Below, piece by piece: positions 37,130 through 47,088 of a DNA stretch of 64,000 nucleotides (positions are counted from its first letter, which is position 1; each line of letters starts with the position of its first letter). The translations under genes and the position numbers were made by a program. The stretch lies in NCBI RefSeq assembly GCF_039545135.1, contig NZ_BAABRU010000015.1, positions 62,001 through 126,000 on the forward strand, written 5' to 3'. This DNA is from Herpetosiphon gulosus. Lineage in GTDB: Bacteria > Chloroflexota > Chloroflexia > Chloroflexales > Herpetosiphonaceae. Below the pieces are notes generated by a model. It did no database searches, was not told the DNA's origin, and saw nothing but the letters and a program-made list of their open reading frames with translations.

Positions 37130-37891
37130 ATGGACGAAAACGCCTTACCCGACCCAATGTTGCTAACGTGGATGGGCAGTTATACTCATGCCGATTTGCA
37201 GCATGTGACCCGTGCCACTCAATTGCTGCATCATTTAGCCCCATTTCGCGATTTGAGCGAGGCAGCAGTGATTGGGCGCTGGTTCACATGGCTCTTGATG
37301 CTGGAACATCACACATTAACCTATCTCGATTTGAATATTGAGCAAGCCCAGCGCTATTGGCGTGGATTACGGGCGGTCGCCGAAAATCGTTCTGCCGCCA
37401 CATCGCCACTGGGCCAAGCCTTGGGCGATTTTGTGGGCAATTTGCCACGCCTACCTGCCTTCAGTAGCAGCGATTTAATGCTCGTCAGTTTGGCAATTGG
37501 CCATACGCTCGATGGTTTGGCATGGCGTTATAGTTGGCAACGCCAAAATAGCGAGCCAGCCGCCAGCTCGTTGTTAGATGCGATGGGGCGTTCGAGTGGC
37601 ATGTATACTGCGTTGACCTTGCTCAGTGGCTTGCGCGGTTGGCGTTTATCTGAGGTATTGCTGCAGCATCCGGCGCGGCGTTGTATTAAAGTGGTCGAGG
37701 CGGTTGCAGGCACGTTGCGCCTCCAACCAACCTCGGCCTTACCCGATAATTTGTGGCAAGCACTGGAGCAAGCCTTCAATCCGCTTGAAACGCGCTGGGC
37801 CGATTATCGTCAAACCAGCGGTCTACTATTGCAGCGCTACCAAACATGGCTCGCCAGCGAACAACCTATTGCCGACGCAAACGCTGAGTGA
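37130..37891 (+). CDS. Hypothetical helical protein
   Basis: This 253-residue protein is rich in Leu, Ala, Trp and Gln, has no signal peptide and no motif I recognise. The start follows GGAG nine bases upstream; an earlier in-frame ATG lacks a site. Its last 26 bases overlap the convergent NAD kinase gene, so antisense effects are possible. Confidence 0.65.
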   Translation: MDENALPDPMLLTWMGSYTHADLQHVTRATQLLHHLAPFRDLSEAAVIGRWFTWLLMLEHHTLTYLDLNIEQAQRYWRGLRAVAENRSAATSPLGQALGDFVGNLPRLPAFSSSDLMLVSLAIGHTLDGLAWRYSWQRQNSEPAASSLLDAMGRSSGMYTALTLLSGLRGWRLSEVLLQHPARRCIKVVEAVAGTLRLQPTSALPDNLWQALEQAFNPLETRWADYRQTSGLLLQRYQTWLASEQPIADANAE

Positions 37892-38693
37892 GCGACTGAT
37901 AAAAATGGGCTTGGGGATAAACATGGGCAAAACGGCAAATCTCTTGAGCACGCGTGACCTCAATCAGATCATCAGGCTCAATTGGAAACGACCACTGCCC
38001 ATCAAGGCTAATAATTGTCGGATGATGGCGGGCCAGCGTCCAACTAATTTTGGTATCTGGCGGTAGCACGAGGGCTGGCAAACTGGTTAAGTGGCCAGCC
38101 ACCGTCACCAACAATAACGAATCGGAGCGCGGGTCGAGCACTGGGCCGCCTGCCGCCAAGGCATAGGCAGTTGAGCCAGTTGCGGTTGAAACCAAAACCC
38201 CATCAGCCCGATAGCTCGTCAGTGGCATATCATCGATGGCAACCGAAACATGGACTACTCGTGCGACATCACGCCGCGACAGCAACACCTCGTTCAAAGC
38301 CAGATCATTAAAAATCTCTTGGCCTTGGCGTAGAACTCGTGCTCGGACCAACGTGCGCTGATCGTACCAACCACCGCTGTTAAGCAACACCTCTAAGCCT
38401 TCATAGACCGATTCTTCAGTAACTTCGGCCATAAAACTCAGGTGGCCCATCGCCACCCCCAAAATCGGCATATTATGGGTGATGCCAATTCGGGCGGCGC
38501 GGAGTACCGTGCCATCGCCACCAAGCGCCAACATCAATTGGCATGGCGCGACCAGATCTGGCTCATCGCGGGCACTTTGCGATGTGCCTAGCCACACACT
38601 TAACCCTCGTTCGCCCAACCAAGCCGCAATTCGTTCCCCTGCTTGGGCTGTTGCAGGCGCAAGCGGATTATACAAAACGCCAATTGTGTGCAT
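37866..38693 (-). CDS. nadK: NAD kinase
   Basis: This 275-residue enzyme phosphorylates NAD to NADP. The diagnostic GGDGTVLRAAR motif is present, as are the NEVLLSR segment and the DGVLVSTATGSTAYALAAGGP substrate loop. AGGAGG lies five bases before the chosen ATG; upstream in-frame Met codons are unsupported. Convergent overlap with the preceding gene. Confidence 0.95.
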   Translation of the reverse strand: MHTIGVLYNPLAPATAQAGERIAAWLGERGLSVWLGTSQSARDEPDLVAPCQLMLALGGDGTVLRAARIGITHNMPILGVAMGHLSFMAEVTEESVYEGLEVLLNSGGWYDQRTLVRARVLRQGQEIFNDLALNEVLLSRRDVARVVHVSVAIDDMPLTSYRADGVLVSTATGSTAYALAAGGPVLDPRSDSLLLVTVAGHLTSLPALVLPPDTKISWTLARHHPTIISLDGQWSFPIEPDDLIEVTRAQEICRFAHVYPQAHFYQSLTQRLRRQ

Positions 38694-38763
38694 AGCGCCT
38701 CCTGTGGTGGCCATTCTGCGCTGCATCATAACACACTCACCGAGCGCTGTCCTACGCTGCTAG

Positions 38764-39771
38764 CTATTTAGCTTGATGGCTGATTACCCATTCAACTGCT
38801 CCAATCACCAACTCTGGTTGGTCGAGATGGATGTAATGTCCACTAGTTTCAGCTATCTGATGTTGGCTGTTGCTCGAAAGCTGAGCTAATTCCTGCTGCA
38901 AGCTATCCCACGTCTGTTCAAATTCCGCTGGCATGGTGTTATCAGCAATCCCACGGGTTAACACCACCAACGGAAGATCCTTAAGTGATTGCGGAGCTTG
39001 AGCTTGATTCAGATCTTTGGTTATCGCTGCTAAGGCCGCATCCATCGCGCTACAGGTGCTGGTTTGGTATAGGCTAGCAGCAATCGAGGCTTGGGCTGGT
39101 TGCGGCAATTTGGCATAGGTCGTTTGTGATTGCTCAAACAGCTTTGTCAGCCGAATAATCCCAAATGGAGCCAACGCATCACAGGCTTGCATCGACTGAC
39201 GCATAACTGCAAATGGGTCTTCATCAAGCTGTGATTGACGTTGGCGTTGTTGTTCATGCGATGAATCGACCAGCACCAATCCAACAACTTGTTCAGGGTA
39301 GCGCTGGGCATATTCGCGCACATACACCCCCCCAGCCGAATGGCCAACCAATACATATGGTGCTGGTACGTTGGCGTGATTCAGCAGTTCATGCAAAGTT
39401 TCGGCAATCGAAGCCCGATCAGCCTTGTCGGCCACAGCTGCGCTCCAGCCCATGCCAACCCGATCGTAGGCACACACTCGATATTGTTCAGCTAAGGCTG
39501 GTTGGACTAAGCCCCAAACATCAGCACCATCGCCTAAGCCAGATTCAAGCACGATCGTTGGGCTGCCACTGCCCATACAAATTAGCCGCATCGCATGGCC
39601 ATTGACCATAATTTGCTGCTCAGCTGGCAAAAATCGTTGGCGATCACGCTGGCTGGCCCAGCGCTGAAACGCCCAGCCGCCGATCAACAAGCCAATCATC
39701 AACAGACCAATCCAACCGAGCCAGCGCCCAATGCGTCGCAAGAGCGAACGTTTTTGTGGTTTTATCTTCAT
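38764..39771 (-). CDS. Membrane-anchored alpha/beta hydrolase
   Basis: This 335-residue protein has an N-terminal TM anchor (about 16-36) and an alpha/beta-hydrolase domain with the nucleophile elbow GHSAGG, an acidic residue region and a late histidine (SGHYIHLDQPELV). It is likely an envelope esterase or lipase-like enzyme. AAGGAATAATC precedes the ATG. Confidence 0.88.
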   Translation of the reverse strand: MKIKPQKRSLLRRIGRWLGWIGLLMIGLLIGGWAFQRWASQRDRQRFLPAEQQIMVNGHAMRLICMGSGSPTIVLESGLGDGADVWGLVQPALAEQYRVCAYDRVGMGWSAAVADKADRASIAETLHELLNHANVPAPYVLVGHSAGGVYVREYAQRYPEQVVGLVLVDSSHEQQRQRQSQLDEDPFAVMRQSMQACDALAPFGIIRLTKLFEQSQTTYAKLPQPAQASIAASLYQTSTCSAMDAALAAITKDLNQAQAPQSLKDLPLVVLTRGIADNTMPAEFEQTWDSLQQELAQLSSNSQHQIAETSGHYIHLDQPELVIGAVEWVISHQAK

Positions 39772-39920
39772 GATTATTCCTTGGCTAACGATAGAGGTCA
39801 ACTATAGCCAAGAAATACCCAAACCACAGGGTTAATCAGGGTGAAATCGACTCAGCAATTAGAGCTATAGCCGCATCGATCTTCAGGCCGCTGAGTATCT
39901 ATAATTCGATCGCATAACCC

Positions 39921-39951
39921 CAAAAAGCCCTTCATAAATGAATGAAGGGCT
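39921..39951 (-). terminator. Intrinsic terminator downstream of the TPR gene
   Basis: AGCCCTTCAT/ATGAAGGGCT form a ten-pair stem with a six-base loop; on the minus strand it is followed by TTTTTGGGG. Confidence 0.7.
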
Positions 39952-39984
39952 CAACGATAAAAGTTTATGAGATTCTACGATAGG

Positions 39985-40090
39985 TGGTTCCCCCCTCGCC
40001 GCGCGTGCGGGAGAGGGGGCTAGGGGGTGAGGGCATGCTAATCGACAGTCAATTCCATTCCATCATTGTTAAACCCTACCCTTGAAAGGT
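39985..40090. repeat. CCCTCACCCCC-family repeat (mostly one arm)
   Basis: CCCCCCTCGCCGCGCGTGCGGGAGAGGGGG then CTAGGGGGTGAGGG, with a CCTACCCTTGAAAGG tract that also borders the element at 32665. It lies between the terminator and the end of the TPR gene. Confidence 0.5.
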
Positions 40091-40106
40091 TAGACAGTGA
40101 GCCGAA

Positions 40107-40934
40107 CTAACTACCTAATTCATCGTCATCGTCGCCATCGTCGCTATCGACATCATCGAGGCTCATTTCGTCGAGATCTTCTTCCTCTTCCTCGCCCATT
40201 TCATCAACTTCATCATCGTCATCGCCATCGAAATCGTAGCGCAACGAATAATCGCGAACGTATGGCCGGAAGGCTCCCATATCGCCGCTGAGCTTGCCAG
40301 GGAACGAAATTTTGGTGCGTTGTGATGGGTGTTGGAAGGTTTCGCGAATCACAATCCGCACTTGACCATTTTCGATATGCGCGATGGCTGCGGCATATTT
40401 GTTGCCACCATCGATCAATTCAGCTAAGCGTTGAGCAAGTTTTGGCTCAATCCGCCCAATTAAAATCCCATCGCTGGTGTAGGCATTCAACAAGCGGCCT
40501 TCGTGGCGCAACTCAACGATCTCGCCGCTACCTAATTGACTTACCAAACCTGGATTAGCGAGATTCGTCAGCGTGGTAATGCCGGTTTTGCCAGTTTCGC
40601 TGACAAACAAGCGCAAATCGACCAATTCGCGGCTGCGTTGATTGGTTTTGCCTTCGCTGCTCAATAATGGAGTCAGCTTATCGATATTGCGACGGGCAAT
40701 AATATTGCTTGGGGCAAGTTTTAAGGTCTTTTGATAGGTTTCAAGCGCTTCAGCATAACGATTTACTTCTTGCAAAGCCTTGCCTAAACGATTATAGGTT
40801 TCAGGATCTTCAGCAAGTTCAATAGCTTTACGATTCAATTCAATTGCCGATTCCCACTGATTATTAGCAGCTTCACTAATCGCTTGATCGATTAAACGAT
40901 TACGAATGCGCATCTTATCATCTTGCTTGGACAC
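40107..40934 (-). CDS. TPR protein with very acidic C-terminal tail
   Basis: This 275-residue protein has helical TPR repeats (about 15-85; AETYNRLGKALQEVNRYAEALE is typical), a beta-rich middle region and a C-terminal tail of about 40 residues made almost only of Asp and Glu. The start is GTG after GGAGGAACTCA; 17 codons upstream lack support. A protein- or nucleic-acid-mimicking tail is plausible. Its terminator follows at 39921. Confidence 0.75.
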   Translation of the reverse strand: MSKQDDKMRIRNRLIDQAISEAANNQWESAIELNRKAIELAEDPETYNRLGKALQEVNRYAEALETYQKTLKLAPSNIIARRNIDKLTPLLSSEGKTNQRSRELVDLRLFVSETGKTGITTLTNLANPGLVSQLGSGEIVELRHEGRLLNAYTSDGILIGRIEPKLAQRLAELIDGGNKYAAAIAHIENGQVRIVIRETFQHPSQRTKISFPGKLSGDMGAFRPYVRDYSLRYDFDGDDDDEVDEMGEEEEEDLDEMSLDDVDSDDGDDDDELGS

Positions 40935-41018
40935 TGAGTTCCTCCAGGCTTTAATCACACAGAACGGACGCAGTTCACACCGCATCCGCTCAAACCAATC
41001 CTAAAAACCATCGATTTA

Positions 41019-41957
41019 CTAAACGTCGAACTTCAAGGCCACAATCAGGCCGATAAATCCAATAAAGTTATTGATCGAGTGCGCCAAAACTGCACTCCAT
41101 AGATTGTTGGTGTAGTGGTAAACCAAGGCCAAAATCGCCCCACCAAGAAAAATCGGAATCAAGAGGGCAATATAACCAGTCGTAACTCCAAAGGCATGCG
41201 GCAGGGCAAATAGAATGCCACTGAGCACAACCCCCCAGGTAACCCCAAGTTTTTGGCGGATCGCCCGAAAAGCGTAGCCGCGAAAAAAGACTTCCTCTAA
41301 AAATGGCCCAATAATCACTACAAACAAACCAAATAAGCCAATTTGTAGATTACTAGCCTCTTTAAAAGGGCCGATCAACTGTGCTTGTTGATCAGGGCTG
41401 CTATCTAAAGCTTTGCTAATCACCCCTGAAATAAAGTTGGTCACTAAGAAACTGATGCCTGCAATAAAGCCAAACCCTAAAGCAACCCCCAGTTTTTTGC
41501 GATTCAGGCCAAACCATGCTAGGGGCAACTTGCGCAAAATATTGACCCGCAAGATGCTGGCTAAAGTAAAACCTAAGCCCAAGGTTGGAGCATTGAGCAA
41601 AATAAAGGTTGGGTCATTCAATAAGCCTTGGATTTGCTCCAAATCGCTTAATCCATTGGCCAGCATGTAAGCAACCATGATGATCACTTGCAACAGGACT
41701 GCCAGCAAAAAACCAAAAATCAAATCTGGCAATACCCAGTAGGCCATTGGCGTGCGACTGTTGCCTTCCTCTGAGCCTGGAACTGCCGCACCAGTTGACG
41801 GCACCTGATAGCCATAATCTGCTGGATACCAACCAGGTTGAGCCATGGGTTGTTGCGGCTGCATAGGCGGAGCAACTGGCGGTTGCGGTACGCCACCAAG
41901 CGCCTTCAACACAGCATCGTTGCGTTCACGTTGGGGATCATCGTTGCCATAACTCAT
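41019..41957 (-). CDS. CPBP-family intramembrane metalloprotease
   Basis: This 312-residue protein has a proline-rich cytoplasmic N-terminus and about eight TM segments. The Abi/CAAX-protease motifs are all visible: EEVFFRGYAFR, FALPHAF and AHSINNFIG. The family cleaves membrane substrates or processes peptides. Its ATG directly follows the stop codon of miaB, so it is probably translated from the same message. Confidence 0.92.
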   Translation of the reverse strand: MSYGNDDPQRERNDAVLKALGGVPQPPVAPPMQPQQPMAQPGWYPADYGYQVPSTGAAVPGSEEGNSRTPMAYWVLPDLIFGFLLAVLLQVIIMVAYMLANGLSDLEQIQGLLNDPTFILLNAPTLGLGFTLASILRVNILRKLPLAWFGLNRKKLGVALGFGFIAGISFLVTNFISGVISKALDSSPDQQAQLIGPFKEASNLQIGLFGLFVVIIGPFLEEVFFRGYAFRAIRQKLGVTWGVVLSGILFALPHAFGVTTGYIALLIPIFLGGAILALVYHYTNNLWSAVLAHSINNFIGFIGLIVALKFDV

Positions 41958-43274
41958 TTATGCACCTATTGCTAGCGTTTCGCCGATCAGATCGCCACCC
42001 AACCACCATGGGCGAGTTTCAGTGACGTGAATGTTGACCACTTTGCCATACCAATCGCCTGCGGCCTCAAAAAAGACCAATTTGTTGTTGCGATCGCGGC
42101 CACGCCATTTGCCTTTGGTGAATTCCTCAACCAAAACTTCAACCTCGTGCCCCAAGCATGCTTCGTTGCGCTCGGTGGCAATCCGTTCTTGCAAGCGTTC
42201 AAGCGCAATTCGGCGATATTGCTTTTCGCCATGTTCAACTGCTAAGGCTGGGTCAAGCTCCATATCAGCAGCTTTGGTGCCTGGGCGCGAGGAGTAAGCG
42301 GCAATATGCACTTTATCAAACCGAATGTTTTCAACCATCTCCAAGGTGCGCTCAAACATTTCACGAGTTTCGCCCGGATGCCCAACAATAATATCGGTTG
42401 ATAATGATACGTTTGGGATAATCTCGCGAATTCGTTCGATCAATTTGGTATATTTAGCCACGGTATAGCCGCGCTTCATCACTTTGAGCAATTGATCGTC
42501 GCCTGCCTGAATTGGCAAGTTAATATCAGGCATGATTTTGGGCAAGCGGGCAATCGTATGCAACAATTTTTCGCTCATAAAGGCTGGATGCGAGGTCAAA
42601 AAGCGTAAGCGAACTAAACCTGGGGTTTCATGCAAATATTCTAACAAATCGGCAAGGTCAGGTCGCCCAGGCAAATCGTGGCCGTATGAATCGACAATTT
42701 GGCCCAGCAAGGTAATTTCTTTAGCACCACGGGCACAAATTCGCCGCACTTCTTCAGCAATTTCTTCCATTGGGCGCGAACGCTCTTTACCACGGCGCAA
42801 TGGAATTACACAATAAGCACACGACATATTACAGCCATAATTAATTGGCACATGCACATTGACTGGCGGCACTTGCCAATCAGCCACGGGCAAGGCTGGT
42901 TCGTCAAGCTGGTAAATTGGGTTAGGCGCTAAGGCCAAGACCTCATCAACTGCCGATGGCGAAACAAAATGGTCAACCATTGGCAACTTTTTCTTAAAGA
43001 TCGATTGATTGTTTGGGCCGACCATACAGCCCCACAGCACAATTTTGGTATCGGGCCGCTCTCGTTTGATCCGTTGAATATCGGTAATTTTGCCGATAAT
43101 CTTTTCTTCAGCATTGGCCCGCACTGAGCACGAATTTAATACAATAAAATCGGCATCTTCAGCTTGCTCAGCAGGAGTATAACCTACCCCTTGCAGCGCC
43201 GATTCAAGTCGCTCTGAATCAGAGACGTTCATTTGGCAGCCAACTGTCCATACAAAATAGCGATTTCGTTCCAT
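41958..43274 (-). CDS. miaB: tRNA-2-methylthio-N6-dimethylallyladenosine synthase MiaB
   Basis: This 438-residue radical-SAM enzyme methylthiolates A37 of tRNAs reading UNN codons. It has the UPF0004 N-terminal domain (VWTVGCQMNVSDSE), the radical-SAM cluster CNMSCAYC and a C-terminal TRAM domain (GHEVEVLVEEF...). Co-translated with a CPBP protease downstream. Confidence 0.95.
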   Translation of the reverse strand: MERNRYFVWTVGCQMNVSDSERLESALQGVGYTPAEQAEDADFIVLNSCSVRANAEEKIIGKITDIQRIKRERPDTKIVLWGCMVGPNNQSIFKKKLPMVDHFVSPSAVDEVLALAPNPIYQLDEPALPVADWQVPPVNVHVPINYGCNMSCAYCVIPLRRGKERSRPMEEIAEEVRRICARGAKEITLLGQIVDSYGHDLPGRPDLADLLEYLHETPGLVRLRFLTSHPAFMSEKLLHTIARLPKIMPDINLPIQAGDDQLLKVMKRGYTVAKYTKLIERIREIIPNVSLSTDIIVGHPGETREMFERTLEMVENIRFDKVHIAAYSSRPGTKAADMELDPALAVEHGEKQYRRIALERLQERIATERNEACLGHEVEVLVEEFTKGKWRGRDRNNKLVFFEAAGDWYGKVVNIHVTETRPWWLGGDLIGETLAIGA

Positions 43275-43435
43275 AACCCTACAACCTTTATGTCGTTAAT
43301 AGCAAAAGTCGCAGCATTATAGCCTATCAAGCAGGCCATCGCAACCGTCGCAAGCGTGAGATCAAGCCAACCGCACCAACTATTGGCGTGTTTGTATTGT
43401 GCCACGATTTTGCAACCAGACACCAAATTAAGATA

Positions 43436-44890
43436 TTAACGAATGCTCAGAATTCCAATCCGATACGAACCATCATCTAACTGGCCTTCTATTGCCAATT
43501 GCAAGGGCTGCACATAGTGATTGATCGCCGGAGCAATGAGTCGCAATTCATATTCCCCCACTGGCAGATCGAAGTGTTCAAATTGTTGGCGATGCTCGTA
43601 GGCTTGGGTTGGCAGTATTTGGCGTAAATCAAGGCTTGATTCTGCTTGCCAAACCACAGCCTGAGTAGCATCGCGCAATTGCCAAATCAACGGCCAGCGC
43701 TCATAAATCGGAGCAACACCAGCATTTTGCCAAGTACTTTCGATCTGGAGTTGCTGGTTATCGATGGCAAGTTTGATCGTGGTTGGGGCATAGCGATAGC
43801 CCGCTAATTTGCCCGCCATAATAAAATTCTGCGTATCAGCATTCGTCCACTTGCTGGTTTGCTCAGGACAATTAACTGGATCACGCCAGAAATCCCATGG
43901 GCTTTCACGATAGGGCTGGGCAAAATTGCCGTTGCTCACATACGAAATATGATACGAAATGACTTGGGTTTGGGCCGCCAAAAACTGGCCGCTATAATCG
44001 CGTTCGCCATATTCGCCAATCATCTCGCTAAAAATCGGTGCTACTTTCCAACGCTCAGCCACCAAGGGGCCAATTGCTTGGCCATCAACCATAATATCAC
44101 TTTGAATTAATTGATCGATATTGGCCATTTGCTCAGGCATGCCCAAGGCATCGCGGGTGATGCTCCAATAGGGTTGCTTAGTCATGGCGTAGTAAAAGAC
44201 AGGATTATTGCTCAACGGAATCGAAAGCAGAAAATGCGGGCCGAGGTGGGTATGCCAAGCATCAACCAGCCAGCGTGCTGTGCTTTCGCTGGCCCACATC
44301 ACATGGTTTTTATCGGCATTCCATGGCAAATAGCCTTCACCATAACGGCCATAACTGCGCATCTGCACGCCCAAAATCCGCTGATCGCCCGCAAATTCCG
44401 CCACAAAGGCAGCCAGCAAAGCTTCAAGTCGGGCTTGCACAAACGGATGATTATAATTGGGATACCAATCGCCTTCAAAGCTTGCGCCAAATTCAGGCTG
44501 TTGCAAGTAATTTGGTAAAAACGGGCCATTATTGCTAGGCCCAGCACTTGCCCCCAAACCCAACCAAACCCGCTGGCCCTTCTGCTCAGCTGTATCAAGC
44601 AATTCATGAATTTCGCGCCAATCGTAGTCATTTTCGCTTGGCTCAAGTTCGGCCCATGTCCAGCGATCATAGCGTTCGCGATTCGAAATCAATTCGCTAG
44701 GACAGATCATGGTTTGGCCGCGCCATTGATACAAGCCTCTGCCAGGATTAGCCACCTCAGCCTGTTCCAACGCGATAACCGTCGGGGTGAATGTTTGCCA
44801 AACAAGCCTATTTTGGGGCCGCAAAAGATACCATGTCAAGCCAAATCCTGCTACAATCAATAGCACAAACAACACTCTAAACCATCGCAT
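43436..44890 (-). CDS. DUF4832/DUF4874-like glycoside hydrolase-related protein
   Basis: This 484-residue protein has an N-terminal TM anchor (about 4-24), then a segment NPGRGLYQWR matching the NPxRGFY start of DUF4874/DUF4832 proteins, a TIM-barrel-like middle (YDRWTWAELEP; RSYGRYGEG) and a beta-sandwich C-terminus. Such proteins are thought to act on glycans. A ribosome site AAGGA is present. Confidence 0.75.
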   Translation of the reverse strand: MRWFRVLFVLLIVAGFGLTWYLLRPQNRLVWQTFTPTVIALEQAEVANPGRGLYQWRGQTMICPSELISNRERYDRWTWAELEPSENDYDWREIHELLDTAEQKGQRVWLGLGASAGPSNNGPFLPNYLQQPEFGASFEGDWYPNYNHPFVQARLEALLAAFVAEFAGDQRILGVQMRSYGRYGEGYLPWNADKNHVMWASESTARWLVDAWHTHLGPHFLLSIPLSNNPVFYYAMTKQPYWSITRDALGMPEQMANIDQLIQSDIMVDGQAIGPLVAERWKVAPIFSEMIGEYGERDYSGQFLAAQTQVISYHISYVSNGNFAQPYRESPWDFWRDPVNCPEQTSKWTNADTQNFIMAGKLAGYRYAPTTIKLAIDNQQLQIESTWQNAGVAPIYERWPLIWQLRDATQAVVWQAESSLDLRQILPTQAYEHRQQFEHFDLPVGEYELRLIAPAINHYVQPLQLAIEGQLDDGSYRIGILSIR

Positions 44891-44970
44891 TGCCCAATCC
44901 TTTGTACCGATCGCGGTTGTCCCATCGTCGAAGCTGATCGATCACACTACCATTGTTATGAAGGGTTTCC

Positions 44971-45324
44971 ATGCCAACCATTCTTGCTGTTGATGACGAT
45001 ACCACGGTTTGCGCCTTGATTCGCCATTTCTTGGGCGCTGATTATACAATTTTAACTGCCTCAAGCGTCAGCCAAGCGCTGCTGTTGCTTGAAACAAGCA
45101 TTCCCGACCTATTATTAATTGATGAATTGCTGCCAGATATGCGTGGCCATGAGTTTTGCCAGAGCCTTGAGCATAACCCGCGCCTGCGCCAAATTCCGCG
45201 CATTATGATGTCGGCCTCGACTCATTACATCGTGGCAGGCACGCCCAATGTGCTGATGTATATTCGCAAGCCTTTTCGCCGTGAACAATTGTTGATGGCA
45301 GTTAGCGATGTACTTGGGGAGTGA
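44971..45324 (+). CDS. Stand-alone response-regulator receiver domain
   Basis: This 117-residue protein consists of one receiver domain: acidic pocket VDDDT, phospho-acceptor aspartate in LLIDELLPDMRG and lysine in IRKPF. It lacks an output domain, so it acts by protein contact or as a phosphate sink. No kinase gene is adjacent. Confidence 0.92.
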   Translation: MPTILAVDDDTTVCALIRHFLGADYTILTASSVSQALLLLETSIPDLLLIDELLPDMRGHEFCQSLEHNPRLRQIPRIMMSASTHYIVAGTPNVLMYIRKPFRREQLLMAVSDVLGE

Positions 45325-45369
45325 AGAAGAACATAGAGCAAAGAACATAGTTGAAGTAGGGTACAGGTT

Positions 45370-45465
45370 TTAGGGGCTAGGGATCAGAAAATTATTTGTG
45401 AAATTCGTGGAATTCGTGGCTAAAAATCTTCGCGACCTTCGTGTTCTTCGCGGTTTCAAACCGTC
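45370..45465. repeat. CACGAAG-family intergenic repeat
   Basis: GGGGCTAGGGATCAG followed by TTCGTGGAATTCGTGGCTAA and CTTCGTGTTCTTCGCGG tracts, the reverse orientation of the blocks at 23423 and 28236. Confidence 0.5.
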
Positions 45466-45477
45466 GCGAATCATTAT

Positions 45478-45518
45478 AAAAAATGCTGTGTTAGATCGAC
45501 GATTAATCTAACACAGCA
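45478..45518 (-). terminator. Intrinsic terminator of hflX
   Basis: TGCTGTGTTAGAT and ATCTAACACAGCA form a perfect 13-bp stem around a nine-base loop; on the minus strand a TTTTTTAT run follows. Confidence 0.88.
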
Positions 45519-45532
45519 GCATGCGAATCGGC

Positions 45533-46867
45533 TTACTTAACGCGATATGGCTCGAAGCGATGGGCAAATTGGCGGGGCACTGCACCACGCAAGGTTGTGC
45601 CTTCAGCGCCAAATTCTTCGCTTTCAATCATCCCACGTTCGTGCCAAAGCGCCACTAGCTCGTTGGCTCGATAGGGAATCATTACCTCGAATTTAACCAT
45701 GCGCTCCATCAACATCTGTTCAATCGCCGTTTGCAAGCGATCAATTCCAATGTTTTGTTGGGCCGAAATCGCCACCCAGCGATCGATCGGCAAGCCCAAT
45801 TCAGTGATCATGCGCACAATTTCGGCATCGCTGGGACTATCAATCTTGTCGATTTTGTTGAACACGGTCAGAATTGGTTTATCCTGAACTTTGAGTTCGC
45901 TGAGCGTATCGATCACAGTTTTGAATTGTTCTTCGACATTGGGATGAGTCAGATCCAACACGTGCAACAAGACATCGGCTTCGGCAATTTCTTCTAGGGT
46001 TGCGCGAAAAGCAGCGACCAAGGCGGTTGGCAAGCGTTGAATAAACCCGACCGTATCGGTCATCAAAACTGCACGGCCACCAGGCAAAGCCACTTTGCGC
46101 GTGGTTGGGTCAAGTGTGGCAAACAACATATCGGCGGCCAGTACATCGGCTTGAGCCAAACGATTGAGCAAGGTTGATTTGCCAGCGTTGGTGTAGCCAA
46201 CCACCGAAATAATTGGCAAGCCCGATTCTTGGCGGTTTTGGCGATACAACTCGCGATGACGATGCACATCAGCCAATTGTTCTTTCAACAAGGCGATGCG
46301 TTTGCCAATAATCCGTTGGTCACTTTCAAGCTGGGTTTCACCAGGCCCGCGCAAACCAACCCCGACCCCCGAGCCGCCACCACCACCGCCAGATTGACGC
46401 TCAAGGTGAGTCCAAGCGCGACGCAAACGGGGCAGCAAATAATCGTATTGCGCCAACTCCACCTGTAAGCTACCTTCGCGAGTGCGGGCATGTTGGGCGA
46501 AAATATCCAAAATCAAAGTGGTGCGATCGATCACTTTAACTTTAATTGCTTCTTCGAGGTTGCGGGCTTGCGAAGGCGAAAGCTCTTCATCGAAAATCAC
46601 CACATCATAGGGTGTTTCCGAACGCAAATCGGCGACTTCGCGCACTTTACCTGGCCCGATATAGGTTTTGGGATTGGGATGATCGAGCTTTTGCGAAACC
46701 GTGCCAACCACCTCAAGGCCAGCAGTATCAGCCAATAAAGCCAATTCATCAAGTGAATCGTCGATGTGCCAAGCTTCGCGATTATTATAAATATCGCCCC
46801 CGACTAATAGGGCGCGTTCCTTGGGTTTGGCGGTGACATGCATCCGTTCACGGACAGAATTACTCAT
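45533..46867 (-). CDS. hflX: GTPase HflX
   Basis: This 444-residue ribosome-associated GTPase rescues stalled or heat-damaged ribosomes. It has the N-terminal HflX domain, a coiled-coil linker with the glycine-rich SGGGGGGSGVGVGLRGPGE patch, and the G domain (GYTNAGKSTLLN, DTVGFIQ, NKIDK). The start was set by AAGGAGATCT; 14 upstream codons are unsupported. A terminator follows. Confidence 0.95.
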   Translation of the reverse strand: MSNSVRERMHVTAKPKERALLVGGDIYNNREAWHIDDSLDELALLADTAGLEVVGTVSQKLDHPNPKTYIGPGKVREVADLRSETPYDVVIFDEELSPSQARNLEEAIKVKVIDRTTLILDIFAQHARTREGSLQVELAQYDYLLPRLRRAWTHLERQSGGGGGGSGVGVGLRGPGETQLESDQRIIGKRIALLKEQLADVHRHRELYRQNRQESGLPIISVVGYTNAGKSTLLNRLAQADVLAADMLFATLDPTTRKVALPGGRAVLMTDTVGFIQRLPTALVAAFRATLEEIAEADVLLHVLDLTHPNVEEQFKTVIDTLSELKVQDKPILTVFNKIDKIDSPSDAEIVRMITELGLPIDRWVAISAQQNIGIDRLQTAIEQMLMERMVKFEVMIPYRANELVALWHERGMIESEEFGAEGTTLRGAVPRQFAHRFEPYRVK

Positions 46868-47088
46868 AGATCTCCTTAAATTTCGTGACCACAGCGTAAA
46901 TTGCGACAAAACAACAACTCTGATCTTTTACCATAACTTTATCATTTGGGTTCCGCCTTTCACCAAGGAATCGCTGTGGTTGCTCTTTGCTCATACTTTA
47001 GCATAGGTTGGGCCATGGCTCATCCCTCGCACGACTGATTTTGCTATGCGATAATGGCTCCAATTGTGTGACGCAAGGAGGCGTAGCG

